DNA from: Chionis minor
Taxonomy: Eukaryota > Chordata > Aves > Charadriiformes > Chionididae
Assembly (NCBI GenBank): GCA_013398295.1
Contig: VZSF01008496.1
Coordinates: forward strand, 124,001 to 188,000
Direction: 5' to 3'
Length of the DNA: 64,000 nt
The notes beneath the pieces were generated by a model. The model was not told the origin of the DNA, ran no database searches, and saw nothing but the letters and a program-made list of their open reading frames with translations. Numbering within the stretch: position 1 is the first letter of the stretch; each line of letters starts with the position of its first letter. Positions 1 to 11,335 of this stretch are shown here, piece by piece. The position numbers were made by a program, and so were the translations under genes.

Positions 1-1849
1 GAAAAAAGAATTTTTTTTTCCCCATTTAGTCTTCTTGGAGATAATCTGTAGTGCTCAGGTTTTAATATTGATTATTCTTTCAGCTATTCCACACTGAAGC
101 TTTTTCCCATTCCTGTGAGGGAGTGGAGGTGCGGCTTTGAAGATCAGTTTGACAATTTCTGCACTGGCCTTTATGGGTACCGAGAGAAATTACATTTGAG
201 CAAAACATCAGTGGGTGTTTTGGAAAGGAGGAAAAGGAAAAAAGCTCTTTTGGAAAAGAGTTTGGCTTGTCTCTTGCTCTAAGTCTGTTGCTACATTACC
301 TGCTCGGTGTTAGTAAAGCCTGGACTCCCCTACCCTCAGCAGAGACACCTCGTTTCTGTTGCAGGAAAAGAGGAATCACACAAAACTGTCAGCCTCTGTC
401 TGCTCATAACGTGCTGTATTTGTAGAAATCCTGCCCAGCTCTAAGCAATGACTTCAAGCTTGCGTTGGTCGCTTCTGCCTTTCAGTCATTTTCAAGTGTA
501 TTTTGGGTAAGATGCCAGCTTCAGTGTTTCTCTTTGTATGAATCAGACCTGGGAAGGGGAATAGCATTACTGTAGATGGGAACAGGGAACAGTGGCAGTT
601 AGGGCAAGAAGATTGTTATTTGCTCTTTATCTTAAAATGAAAAAATGATCTTTGGACATCTTTGGAGAACTGGAGCTGCTAAAGATCATGTCTATTACTA
701 AAGCTGAATTGGTGAAAGACTTGTTATTTACTGTGAGGAAAATTAGCTAATTTTCAATTGACAGCCCTTTAATTCTTTCCATTTCCATGATTTCTGAGGT
801 TGATTTTGATAAAGCATTGTTACGAAGAAGAGTAGTTTAGAAAATTGTTTGGGTTAGTTTCTTAGTAGCTTCTAAGAATCAAAGTATTTGGCAGTGGTTT
901 AGGGAAGCAATAGATAACCTGAAAGCTTCAGTGAGTACTGTGTAACCCTTTGTCACCAAAATAATATATTGTTTTTCTACTGGTGTTCGCAGTAGCAGGT
1001 GAAATACTTTGGCTGGAGAGAAAGACAAGAAAAACTTCCTAATTTATTTTGTAATTGAAACTGAACCCTCCCTCAAATGGATATATTTTGACTAAGTGGG
1101 GATCAGTTCTTTCTTCATAATCCAGTTGGTGGATGGATTATAAAAGACGAAATCAAGGAAAAGTTCAGAAAAAGTGTATTTCATTTAGGGACTTCATTCT
1201 TGAAGTCTTTTCCCTGTGATAGAGTTTATATTCTACTTGGATTTCGCAGTATTGCATAAAGGAAGCTTAGAAAACACGGGTCACGTTTTTGTCAATGTCA
1301 TTTGCACACAGTTCTAAGCTTTCTGAAGTATTGAGAAATAGGTCGCTTCCCCAGAATTCAGCAGTTAGTTTTCATGTTTAGTGGAGCTGAAGGTTAGGAA
1401 AAATTTCAAAGCCTCTTTTGTTTTTCTTTTTTAAGCCATTATTCAACCTTGAAATGAAAACTCAGTCACTAAACTATGCTAAATAGCTCATTTCCCTAGT
1501 TTGCTGATTGAGCTAAATGGCCTTTGGAGATATTTATGAAGATGACTTACCTTTCTCTTATATACAACAGTCATGCTCCCTCATCCATGTAATAGAAACA
1601 AGAGAAACTCAGGCGTAAGATTTTCTCAGTCAGAAATGGTTTAGCTGTTTTTGCACTAAATTTAGAGTTTTAATCTGAGACCGGAGTTTTACATTTTAGA
1701 ATGAATCATTAGATTAATTTTTTTCCTAAGAATTTGACCTAATAAAAGCAACATACACAGTGGGAGAAAGTGGGATTCTTATGAACAGGAAGACTTCAGC
1801 TGTATTACATTTATGTGACCTCCGTAATTCTGTACGCAAAGAAAGGGAC
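1..1849. other. AT-rich non-coding sequence
   Basis: No exon-like open frame, RNA gene or recognisable repeat is visible. The one notable signal is a near-perfect splice donor on the - strand (AAG then GTAAGT, bases 1551 down to 1545). It could serve a transcript leaving the CpG-rich island leftwards, but such matches also arise by chance. Confidence 0.5.
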
Positions 1850-2450
1850 GAGCGTCTCTTCCCGTGCTCTGCTACTGCTGGAGGACGGGGGAGTTAGTTA
1901 GGGGCCCGCGGAGCCACGCTGGGGACGGTGATGTGGCCAAAGTCTCTCTACCCGGCTAACAGTAATGCTAAAATAAACTTTCCTGTATGGAGGGACTGTG
2001 GTTTTCTTCTACACAGAGCAAAACTCGGCAGTTCATGGATTAAGTCCGCGCCCCTTCTGAAATGCCGTATGAATAGAGAAGCTGGGAGTGAAGGGACACA
2101 AACACTTACTTGTTTCTTTTTCCTTTTCAGTATTGCAGCTGGCCGTTCGCTGGGGCTCAAAGAACCCTCCGGAACCTTTAGTTCGCTTCGCCCCCCTGGC
2201 ACGGCGGCTGGCGAGGGGCTGGCACTCCGCCGGCAGCGGCGAGCAGCAGGGGGAGCTGCCGCACCGCCTTGTCCCCGCCTTGTCCCCACCTTGTCGCCGC
2301 CGGGCTCGGGCAGGCAGGTCCTGAGCGGCTGAGAGAGGAGGGGGCGGTCCCCCCCCGAATGCGGCGGCAGGGCGGTGCGTGCGGGCTGCGGCCGTGTGCG
2401 GAGCCATTAACAACAACGCGTCGTTCTCCCGCCGCTTTTCCAAAATCTCT
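1850..2450. promoter_or_regulatory. CpG island, probable promoter
   Basis: Base composition changes sharply from AT-rich flanks to a GC-rich stretch with many CG dinucleotides (for example around 2200-2300 and 2340-2400), the hallmark of a vertebrate CpG-island promoter. There is no convincing TATA box. Open frames run on both strands, but they overlap one another and are proline, arginine and alanine rich, as expected from GC-rich DNA with few stops, so I do not call a protein. Splice-donor matches lie on both sides: + strand at 2619, - strand at 2109 (CAA then GTAAGT) and 1550. That allows transcription in either or both directions. Direction and target gene are unknown. Confidence 0.65.
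2267..2299 (+). repeat. Three 11-bp tandem units in CpG island
   Basis: The unit CCTTGTCCCCG is repeated three times head to tail (2267-2277, 2278-2288, 2289-2299), with single-base changes in the second and third copies. It lies in the middle of the CpG-rich island and may be a small expansion or a cluster of GC-rich factor-binding sites. Confidence 0.8.
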
Positions 2451-2618
2451 CAGTGGAGGTTACCTGAGAGACACCTTCGAACCTGCAGCCCTGAACTCTA
2501 GGTATTAGGAAAGGGAACCAGTAAAGTTTCCTTTCCTTAAGCCTTTAAATCCTTTTAAAAGCCCATATTGCAACCCGCGGGCTTTATTTGATAGCATTCT
2601 GATCTGCGTGTTGCTCAG

Positions 2619-2624
2619 GTGAGT
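2619..2624 (+). other. Splice donor GTGAGT
   Basis: The exon end CAG is followed by GTGAGT, the best-match class of vertebrate donor. It sits about 170 bases downstream of the CpG-rich island, where a first-exon donor is expected. Confidence 0.45.
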
Positions 2625-2749
2625 CCCCAGCTTGGGCATCTACCCGATTCCCAGATAAAAGCTAAATGCATCACTTATTGAAAGTCTAACATTTAGATAC
2701 AACCCCTGTAGAGAAGAAGCGGAGAAAATGGCTTTTGCGCATTACTATC

Positions 2750-2788
2750 TTTTTTTTTCCTCTTTTTTTTTTTTTTTTCCGTCTGCAG
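2750..2788 (+). other. Polypyrimidine tract and splice acceptor
   Basis: Two long T runs separated by short C/T spacers lead into GTCTGCAG at 2781-2788. This is a very strong tract-plus-AG arrangement. On its own it could be a simple poly-T run; the pairing with the donor 170 bases upstream makes it more interesting. Confidence 0.4.
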
Positions 2789-3045
2789 AAAGTCACTTCC
2801 TAATTCCTCCTGTGTGCACAAATTTCCTTTCAGTCATGTAGAAAGCGCTGGGAAACCTTTCTTGAGCTTTCAGATAATGTGTTACCTCATGCAATGTAAT
2901 AATTTGCCCAAATATGTAAACATTTCCAATCCTATGCGAAACTTGGACAGATTTTATTCAAAAGTAATCTTCAGCAATAAGAATCTATTTGAATTTTGCT
3001 TTATTTACAAATTCAAATATAGAATAAAAAAACATAAAGTCCATT

Positions 3046-5238
3046 TGAAAATGGAGGTTTTCTAAGGCATTGCAAAATCTGTTGATCTTTTATGTACAAA
3101 TGCACAGAAAATGACTTGTGGTTTTCAGAAGACTCTCAGAAAATGGTTTGCAGGCGGTTAGTCCTAAAAGAAAGTTTGCATCTGACATGTATGTAATTAT
3201 TTAAATTCTAGTGTTTCTTCAGTTGTGGGAGAACACAAAGTTCTTTCACTGAAATCTCTATGTGTCTCTCCTGCTGGCTCTACTAGGCATTCGGTAAATG
3301 CTAAAATGGCAGAAATTATGATCATCTTGTGGGAATATCCATCTTTTCATTATTCTCCTAAACCTGCTTCTCCCCATCTTTATAGCAGTGTTAAGGAGGG
3401 TGAGAGGGGGAGAGAGAAAGACTTCTCAAAGAAAGCAAGCTAACAAAAAGTAGCCTTAAGCAAAAATCCAAAGGAGAACATCTTCATTGGAGGCTTCAAG
3501 TGAATTTGGCAGGAGTGGCTCAGTGTCGCAGATGGGGAACCATCCAGCAGAACTCTCCTCGCAGTCCTCAGGAAATCAAATTAGCCTGACAAATGTCTGG
3601 CTGCACACTTCAGAACTAAACTCATGAATGTTCTAGCAACATCTGCTGTTACTTATGTGAATGTGACAGAAGAAAATTGAACATAACATGTGCTAATGAG
3701 CCAGCAAATCTGACTTTGAGCTTTCTCACTTATTCAGGACGAAAGGAGGGGGTGAAGCACAAGAGGGAAAACAATTTCTAAAATACAATTTTAAAATTTA
3801 AATTATGACTAAAAAGATCTAAAATGTCCTTCTTGAATCATGCTATCAGTGTGCATGCAGCAGGTCATTTTTTCCAGGAACTCCCCTTGTTCAAAGCAGT
3901 TGGCTGTTCAGTGAGGAACCGGAGCTGATTTTCTAAGTTGATGCATTGCAATTCATGAAAAGAGTGAACTCCAGATATCGGAGACTTTACAGTCATTTCA
4001 ATAAACTGGAGAGAGACAAATCCTAGTATCAAATGTAGTCATGACAGCTACTTCTTAGAAAAAGTAATTAATAATTAAAGGCAATTGAAGGGGAAAATAA
4101 GCATAATATAAATTCTTCCTAATGAGTCATTTTGATCAAGGAAGAAAAAATGTGCTTTGAACCCATAATGTTTGTAAAAGAATATCTTTGAGAATCCTTT
4201 ACTTACACTAAGGCTACTCAGGCTGCCATCACATACACATACCACTTGGCAGATTGTCACATCCTTTATTAGTTTTCAACTTCTTTCCCATGTGTGGAAT
4301 AAGTGGTGACTCCAGTTTTAAGAAGTGTGCAAATGCATACTCATCTCGGCCATGGATACGCCGTCCCTTGCATAGCAAGCTCAGTATTGTTTACATTCTT
4401 GCTTTTTCTCTCCTAATGATAACAATTATGGATAAAAGCATTTTACTAACGACAAAGTGGCAAGAGCATGCATTTGGAATATTTGATTCTCACTCTAATA
4501 TTAAGTTACTGTTAATTTAGGTTTTAAACATATCATCGAGGAACTGAAGGAACAGTCTGGCTATTGACCTGTTTTCGCATGAGAGACGAAGCAGCTCAAT
4601 GAGTTCCCACTTGCGCATGCAAAACAAGCTTGTGTACAGCAACTAGTTATTGCATGGAGGGGCCGAGTCCTCTGCCCATAATGTTATAGGCAGTACAGAA
4701 GTACAGAAGGGTCTTTTCAAACAAGATCAGCTCCGTGTTCTGTATTCTAGCTCCTAACCTGTTATGCTCCAGAGGACTAATGTAAACGTCTGGCATCACT
4801 GAGTCCTGCCCTCTTCTCTAAAATGACCGTACAGTGCATGGCTTTTGAGGGGAGAAGAATCAGTGTGTGTTCGCACCTCCCAAATTTTCCCATGACATTG
4901 GTGGAAAGCACAGGGAATTTTGATGTTAAGTTCAAGAATCAAATCTGTTTCTCTTGTATGCCAATAATGATGAGCAGTTTAAGAACACAGCACATCAGAA
5001 AAGAATCTTTTTGTAGCTTCACCTGTCTAGTAACATTCTAGGTTGAGTTTGCTGAAGTATGGACTATGGTTTGGCTACGAGGAACTGTGAAAAACAAACC
5101 TCTTTACTCCCCTTCATACATAGTTACAATTATTGACAGATAACTTTTGAATCCAGTATTTTTAGTAAGATAACGAGGTGGTGAATGCTATTGTGACTGG
5201 CATTTCAGGGATCGGCTTGAGCTTGCAGTTTTCTTAGT
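3046..5238. other. Non-coding sequence, nothing recognised
   Basis: AT-rich unique-looking DNA. Short open frames here have no coding character and no supporting splice sites. No CR1 or LTR phrase is recognisable. Confidence 0.5.
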
Positions 5239-5460
5239 TTATGCTTGTAAGGTTTCTTTTCTGCTGGGTACGGGCCTTGCCACAGTTCCAAAGGGAGGTT
5301 CCCAAAGTCTGCGCAGTATGGAATCAGAGAAGTTCTTCATTAGAATTTCTGGTGTTTCCTTCAGCCTTTTTTCCTCTGGTGGCTCCGGAATAATTTTCAC
5401 ATTTGGTGATCTTAGTGATACGCAAGCATTGCTCCCTGCTGGGATGGGTGCTGCGTGCTG
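5239..5460 (-). CDS. Candidate terminal coding exon, product not recognised
   Basis: On the - strand an open frame of about 73 codons ends in TAA at 5239-5241. Just upstream of 5460 is a pyrimidine-rich stretch ending in TCTCAG, a plausible acceptor. The frame continues in phase across that boundary, so the exact 5' edge is uncertain. The peptide looks like real protein rather than translated AT-rich noise: charged and proline-rich (PNVKIIPEPPEEKRLKETPE), then LMKNFSDSILRRLWEPPFG, ending PSRKETLQA. There is no signal peptide, membrane segment or known motif. No AATAAA was seen in the next 100 or so bases on that strand. It could be the last exon of a - strand gene whose other exons lie further right, a pseudogene fragment, or chance. 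I do not recognise the family. Confidence 0.3.
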   Translation of the reverse strand, partial: QHAAPIPAGSNACVSLRSPNVKIIPEPPEEKRLKETPEILMKNFSDSILRRLWEPPFGTVARPVPSRKETLQA

Positions 5461-8400
5461 AGACTCAGTCAAGGAAAAAGTTGGATTGCAGAATAGCCTA
5501 GGATAACAGAGGTTTCTGTGAAAGCCAATTAATGTATTATTTCTAATATTACCAGAAAAAAAAAAAGAAAGAATAAAGTTATCTTTAAGTGCTTCTATTT
5601 TGTAAAGACTTTTAGAAGGCAGCTTCCAACTTACTTAGGAAAATTTGCCTTTTAAGGAGAACATTTTTGCGTGGTTTCCAATACTCCCTTGAGGAGTCTC
5701 AAGGGTAATTGTATGTTTCAGTGCTCAGTGGTGTCTGGCTTTGCCACTGAATTGGGCAACAAGTCCACTGAACGCACAGGGAAGGGCCTATCTTTACCCA
5801 AAAGAAGGTGAAATGTCTTCAGATGCCCAGACATGGACCGTGGGCTGTTTGCGCTGTGTGCTGTGAACACAGAGCAGCAAAAAGTCTAGAGAAGACCAAG
5901 TATAAAGTATGTATGGAGAAAGCCAGAGGGAATGTAATGGTCTTAGTAGACCTACATAGATCTTTTGGAAGGCTTTAAGATGCCTTGGAAATATTCTGCT
6001 TTGTCAGCACATTTGTTCACTTAAATAGGCCAAAAAGAGATATTAAGAGAAGAAAAATTAAGGAAGTGATGACAGCCAGTAGGTTGAAACTGACCACCAG
6101 ATCAAGGATCAGGGTGGATCCTGTAACTCCAGTGAGAATGGAGGTGGCGTGTCAGCGTGTGGGCTTGGCTTCTCTACAGCTCCAAGGCACCTTTGGGCAG
6201 TTTTGAGATGCTGATTGATAGGAGCTTGTGCATGGGGCGGGGGGGAAATCAACTGAGGTGATTTTTTGAGCATATTGACTGTGGCTTTAAGCTGTGCTCT
6301 GCATTTAAGAGTCGGTCAAGCACAGAGCCAGCTGAAGATCTGAAAGTTTCTTACCGCAGAGGAATGATACGGTTGGCAGTGGAATGAATTTCCTAATTTT
6401 ACTTTGGTCCTGATCAGAGAGGCTTTTAATTTCATGAGCATAAGGTCTTCTATTGATAGGCAGATGGGTAAGAACTCATTATGTTCTTTAATACCTATCT
6501 GTAATGCTACATCAACTGATTGACATAGTACTGGTCTGAGTGTACATGCAATGTGTGTGTCTATATAGTGCTCCTAAGCTGTACGCTGGTTTTGAATAGT
6601 GGTTTCAACACCTGCTCCCCTCCAAAATACTGTTTTAAAGAAAGAAATTGGTGGAATTGTGGGTAAATAAAAGCTTTTCTGGAAAGCGTAACAAAAGGAC
6701 AAAAATCTAAATGACAGGCTTGGTATGTGCCTTTCTCAGACATTTGTATCTGGGTGAATGAAGGTGTATTTGTTTTTTACGGCTGCCGTTGAGGCTGTCT
6801 ACTTTGCTTTTTTTCCAGCCAGTGGTGTTGTTGCCCAGAATTTGTTGCTGTTGTCTTCCTAGACTCTTTAAGCCTTCTCAACTTAGAAATGTATTATTTT
6901 GTCTGGCAGTCTTCAGTGTGCCAGCATTCTCGGGAGGAGAGCGTTAAGGGAAAACAGGTATTCATCTTGATATTGCCAGTTGAATAAAAATGATTAAGGG
7001 AACAAACTGTTGAATCTGAAGACACATCCCCTGACTGCAATTCATTCTTTCTTGCGGTTTCTCAGCATCTTGGTTGTGGCTTTTTTTTAACCTGATATTT
7101 ACTGTTTTTCTGAATAATTTACAAACAAGTTATACAGTTAGCTTGAAGTGGCTCAGAACTTATCAATATATGTGTTTTCTTCTTTCAAGAAGATTAGCAA
7201 AATCCAACACCTGGCTTTCCAATTAGTCTACAAGTTGGGTTTAGCTAGTCATCAGCTGTCTCTGGACTCTCGATGGAGATAATGAGCCAGCTCCACAGGG
7301 TAAACCATACCATCTATTAATCCAAATCAAGTCAGTATCTTCTGGACTTCTTTGCCCTGCCTTGGGATTGCATGTAATCTCTTTTCCTTCTCTGGCCAGC
7401 AATGGGGTGAGGGCTGTCTATAGACCCCTGTAATGTCAGGCATATTGTGGAAGTTAGAAATTTATAATTTGTTCTTGCTTGGTTTCAGAGCATTTTAGTG
7501 ATCTTACAGCTGGTGGGAGAAGTAACGCTAGCCATTAATTTTCTCATTTAATGTAAGCGCTTTGTTCCAGACTGGTTGGTAGGGGAAGAAGGCAGCAGTG
7601 AGATAAGAAATACAGCCAGGAAAAATGAAGACAGATCAGGGTGACTTCATTGAATGGATGATCTGTGATGTAGTGAAATCAAATTCCTCTGTATTGAATG
7701 AAAGTGATGCTCTGCAAAAGTACTTCATGGACAGCTCTGTCTCAGGAATTTTCTCAACTCGTGTTTCTCACTGTCCTATTTTTTGTTGTTTTGCATTCAC
7801 TTTTCACTTGTACATGATTTCACTCAGCAAGCAGGAAAAAAACAGGAGAAGAAAAGTTCCTATTTGATGTAGTATTACTATTACTTGTTTATTTCAAAGA
7901 GGAAAATAGCAAATATTCTGCTATTTGTTAAGATTTTCCATCTCTATTTGTGGAGCTCCCTGAAATTGCCAAATCCTTTTTTTTTTTCTTTTCGTTATGT
8001 TTTTGATGGGGCAAAAGTTGAATTCTTCCATAGCAAAGGAAAACCACAGCAAAGGAAGCCTGTGCACAGTAGGTACATTAAAAAAATCCATCGGTCCTTG
8101 GATTTCTTTGATGCTTAGAGGCCCGTGAGGAAGCCAGTTTCTTTTATCTCTGAGGGCGTTCTGAATGTGACCATTGCACAGTGGGTCACTTTTTCAGGCA
8201 TCCTTATGGCTCAGTACTAGAGTATGTGCAAGAACTGAAAGGCATCATCATTGGCCACCACCTGCAATGTATAGCTGGGACTAATGTGCTCAGCATTAAC
8301 GTGCTCATGACACTTAATGAGTTTCCACTGACCAGGCAGCTGTCGGACAGCTGGAGAAACATTGGGCTCCGTCACTTCTTGGAATGGGCTGATCCTTGAT

Positions 8401-10689
8401 GTTGCTGAGATCTTCTCTACTATCTTTTTCATTTTCTTTTCCTTGAGTTGTGTACAACCTTGTGTCGGTATGTTTTCTCCTTGAATTGTTGATCTGCCAG
8501 CTATTACTGTTGCAATTATTGCTCTGCTGTCAGCACAATTACCTTTCTCGTATTACGATACTTTAGCTCTTATATCATGCAACAATTATACTTTCTCTTA
8601 GCAAGAATTTGCATAGCAGAACTAAGACAAGGTTCCAGACCTAACCAGACCTTCAGTCACAAACACTCCCTTGTCCAATTGTTACATGAATGTGTTCAAA
8701 ATAAACAGAAGCGGAGAGGAAAAAAGCAGGCTCAGTGGCAGCCACGCTGATGCAAGACATAGTGGAGAAAGATTTCATTATAATCCAGGTGTGCTGTGCA
8801 CTATGGATGTGTAAGGAGGTACTACAGCAGTCAATTCAGAGAGGACAGGGGGAGCAGCAGGCTCAGAGAGGTGAAGATTACATATACCCAGCTGATTACC
8901 GCTATGTTTTGTCTTTGGAAAGCACATACAGGTAGCATTCTTCAGTGAAAAATTGGTTGTGAGGGGAAAAAATGCAGATTTGTGGTTTGTCATCATTTAA
9001 TAATATTTGTTACTTTGTTGTATTTGTTGAATTGCTCGTACCAGAAGAGTAAGAAGTCTGGAAACTGTGATGCTACATTTTAATACTGTGAATTGAAATA
9101 ACTTTTGAGCTAATTTTTAATTTAAAATGTTCTTAGCGTTCATTTTATGAAAGCATAAACAAAAAAATTAAAAGTTTAAAATTCAGGTATTTTTTCCAAG
9201 TTATCACTACTGCCAGCAACTTCAAAACTGAGCTGCAGCACAGGATCAGTACTGCCTTTTGCCTTGGCACCTCAGCAGCACCACCACCACCATCTGAACC
9301 CAAGGGCACTACTCAGCGCACGCCATTTCCTTACGATGAGGAAGGCTTTTGTTTCAGGCTCTGTGTACTTTTGTGTGTATATAAACATATTGTTATCTTT
9401 TTCTTTATGTCTCAATACATAGGCACGCGTACTCAACTGGAAATAAAAACAATTTAAATACATCTGTTCCAGCAACAACATGTGAAAGATGAGGTCTGAT
9501 GAGCAGGAAGCACTTGAAATATATGTTGTAAAACCGCTAAATCTCTCCCCAACATGTCATTTGGAGTCCTGAACATGGAGGAAGAAAGCCCAGCAGGGCT
9601 CCTGGGGCTGCCATCAGCAGGTCTCTGGGAAAGCTGCTGGTGCCCAGCCTCATGCATCCTTATTAGGACTCCGAGGGAGGGATCCATTGGCTTCTCTCGC
9701 CTAGGAAGTACTCCCAAAGCAGGTAATCTGTGGTTTGTGGATCTTGGCCATATGAGGATTTTGCTGCTGTGGTCCCAAGGAGGCTTGGGAGCTAGACTGA
9801 TGTCTAAGAAACAGTCGTAACCCAAATGCTAATCTGTTACAGAATGGTTTATGATTAAGCCCTTTAGAAACTGGCAATTATACAGCAAACACAGGAAGGT
9901 ACACTACAATCTTAGATAGGCTGTGTGGTTTATTTAATTGGTAAGGGGAGTGAGGTTTTTATTTACTCTTGGTAGCTGAAAGTCTGACTTGAGAAAGAGT
10001 CTTCAAAATACAGGTCAAAATGCTTCTTTAAACAATGATGGTGGAGAAGGCAAGTCCTGTCCAATTAAGAATCTTAGAAAAAAAAGTTACTACATCTTCT
10101 TTGCAGGTATTTTCTATTGGGCTTGGGGTTCTGTATGATTCCCCATGCCCCACACTCCCCTACTCCCCCTTGAAATATTTGGGTAGCTGGAATATCAAGG
10201 CTGTCCATGGTGGAATTAGAGATACTTTGATTCTTTATAGCAAGAGCTACTATCAAACAAACAGTAAAACAGCAATGTTAATTCATCAAATGTATCAGAT
10301 CTTCCCCTTTCAAAGTGAATGGTGGTACTTCCAGTGGATCCCCAAGATGTCAGTTAAGTAAGGATGTGGGTCAGTGCAAGAGCACTAAGCTAGCAACTGG
10401 AGAGAAATTTTTCGGTAGAGTGATAACAGAGAAAAATATATGGAACAGGCTACCCTGAAGGTGCAAGTCTGCAAAATTTCCTTAGCTCTTTTAAGTTCTG
10501 CAGTTTGCAGTGATTCTGTAGGTGATTTTATGCTAAGGGGGGTGTCTTTTAGCTAATAACAGCCTTTCTCAGCCTCCAATCTAGCTGAAACAGGCTGGAA
10601 CAGGGAACAGGGCATAGAGAGCCCAGCGACATAATTCTAAAAAGTCTAAGATTTACTTGGCATGTGTCGAGCATGTCAGCTGTCTTTAA
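5461..10689. other. Non-coding sequence, no repeat firmly identified
   Basis: Mostly unique AT-rich DNA. Two moderately long open frames near 9454-9825 (- strand) and 9554-9820 (+ strand) overlap on opposite strands without splice or start support, so neither is called. Around 10436-10480 a short phrase resembles the CR1 segment for a lone element reading 'gaacaggctgccc', but it is too short to annotate. A short CAC run lies near 9280. Confidence 0.45.
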
Positions 10690-11335
10690 AAGCTTAAGAA
10701 CATCATTACAGACAATCTGTCTGTAATGGAACTGATCTAGCTTAGTGTCCTGTCTTTGGCAGTGTCCAACAGGAAGGGGTGTAAGAGCAGAGGAAGCGTT
10801 TAGGGACACTTCCCTGGAACAGTCTCCCTGTAACTGCTGGTGCCTCAGGGAGTGTCTGGGTTTTTCATGAGCGAGTCCTCTTCTGTTTGTCCATTTAATT
10901 TGTCCAATCTGCCTTTTACTGTCCACAGCATCCTGTGGCAAAGAGTTCTGTGGCTCACCTATATGTTGTGTGAAGAACTGACCCCATTTCGTTTTTTGGA
11001 ATCTGTTACTTGCAGCTTGCAGAATTCCACCGGTACTGGAAGGTACAGTTAAAAAAACCAAAGCAAGCCAACTCAAACAACGCTCTTTGCCCCTTTTCAT
11101 GCCATTCACAACTGTATAGGACTTCGTCATCTCTACCTCAGTCATCTTTCTCAAGCTAAAGAACCCTAATTTATTCGTCATTTCACAGAAGCCGTTGCAA
11201 AACTTGATCATCTTTTCAGTCTCCAGGTGTTGAAACAGTTTTAGTTCATTCTCAGTTTCATACATCTCTACCCACTCTGGGAGGACGTCTGTGTAGAGTC
11301 CAGAAATTCCAGGTAGGACAGAAGTACTGTTCATG
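10690..11335 (-). repeat. Ancient CR1 LINE 3' region
   Basis: Read on the + strand, the stretch 10925-11240 follows the reverse complement of an old amniote-wide CR1 3' UTR: a 'cctgtggca(a)agagttc' phrase, 'gttgtgtgaagaa', then 'tcaagct(a)aagaaccctaat' and 'cagaagccgtt'. The element is therefore in - orientation. A 261-codon open frame on the - strand (10549-11334) runs through it. Because this is the untranslated part of CR1, that frame is fortuitous; its composition is unremarkable and it carries no RT or endonuclease motif. The copy is heavily diverged and the left edge is uncertain. Confidence 0.6.

Larger units (their letters stand above)
2300..3045 (+). ncRNA. Candidate two-exon transcript from the CpG island
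   Basis: The + strand shows in order: the CpG-rich island; a consensus 5' splice site CAG/GTGAGT with the intron starting at 2619; a very long pyrimidine tract (about 2750-2782) ending in CTGCAG, with the intron ending at 2788; and an AATAAA hexamer at 3023-3028. This would give exon 1 up to 2618, a 170-bp intron and a second exon of roughly 250 bases. No reading frame crosses the junction convincingly and no ATG-led frame of substance is present, so it would be non-coding, or a 5' UTR if the hexamer is ignored and exon 2 continues. The transcription start (given here as about 2300) and the end are guesses. Confidence 0.3.

Noticed and set aside
1928..2508. Overlapping proline/arginine-rich open frames on both strands of the CpG-rich island
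   Set aside because: GC-rich DNA lacks stop codons, so such frames are expected. They conflict with one another and have no motif.
9454..9825. 123-codon frame on - with an 88-codon frame on + overlapping it
   Set aside because: No splice or start context and no recognisable domain; opposite-strand overlap suggests chance.
10436..10480. Phrase resembling a CR1 segment (ggaacaggctaccctgaagg)
   Set aside because: Too short and no flanking CR1 phrases in order.
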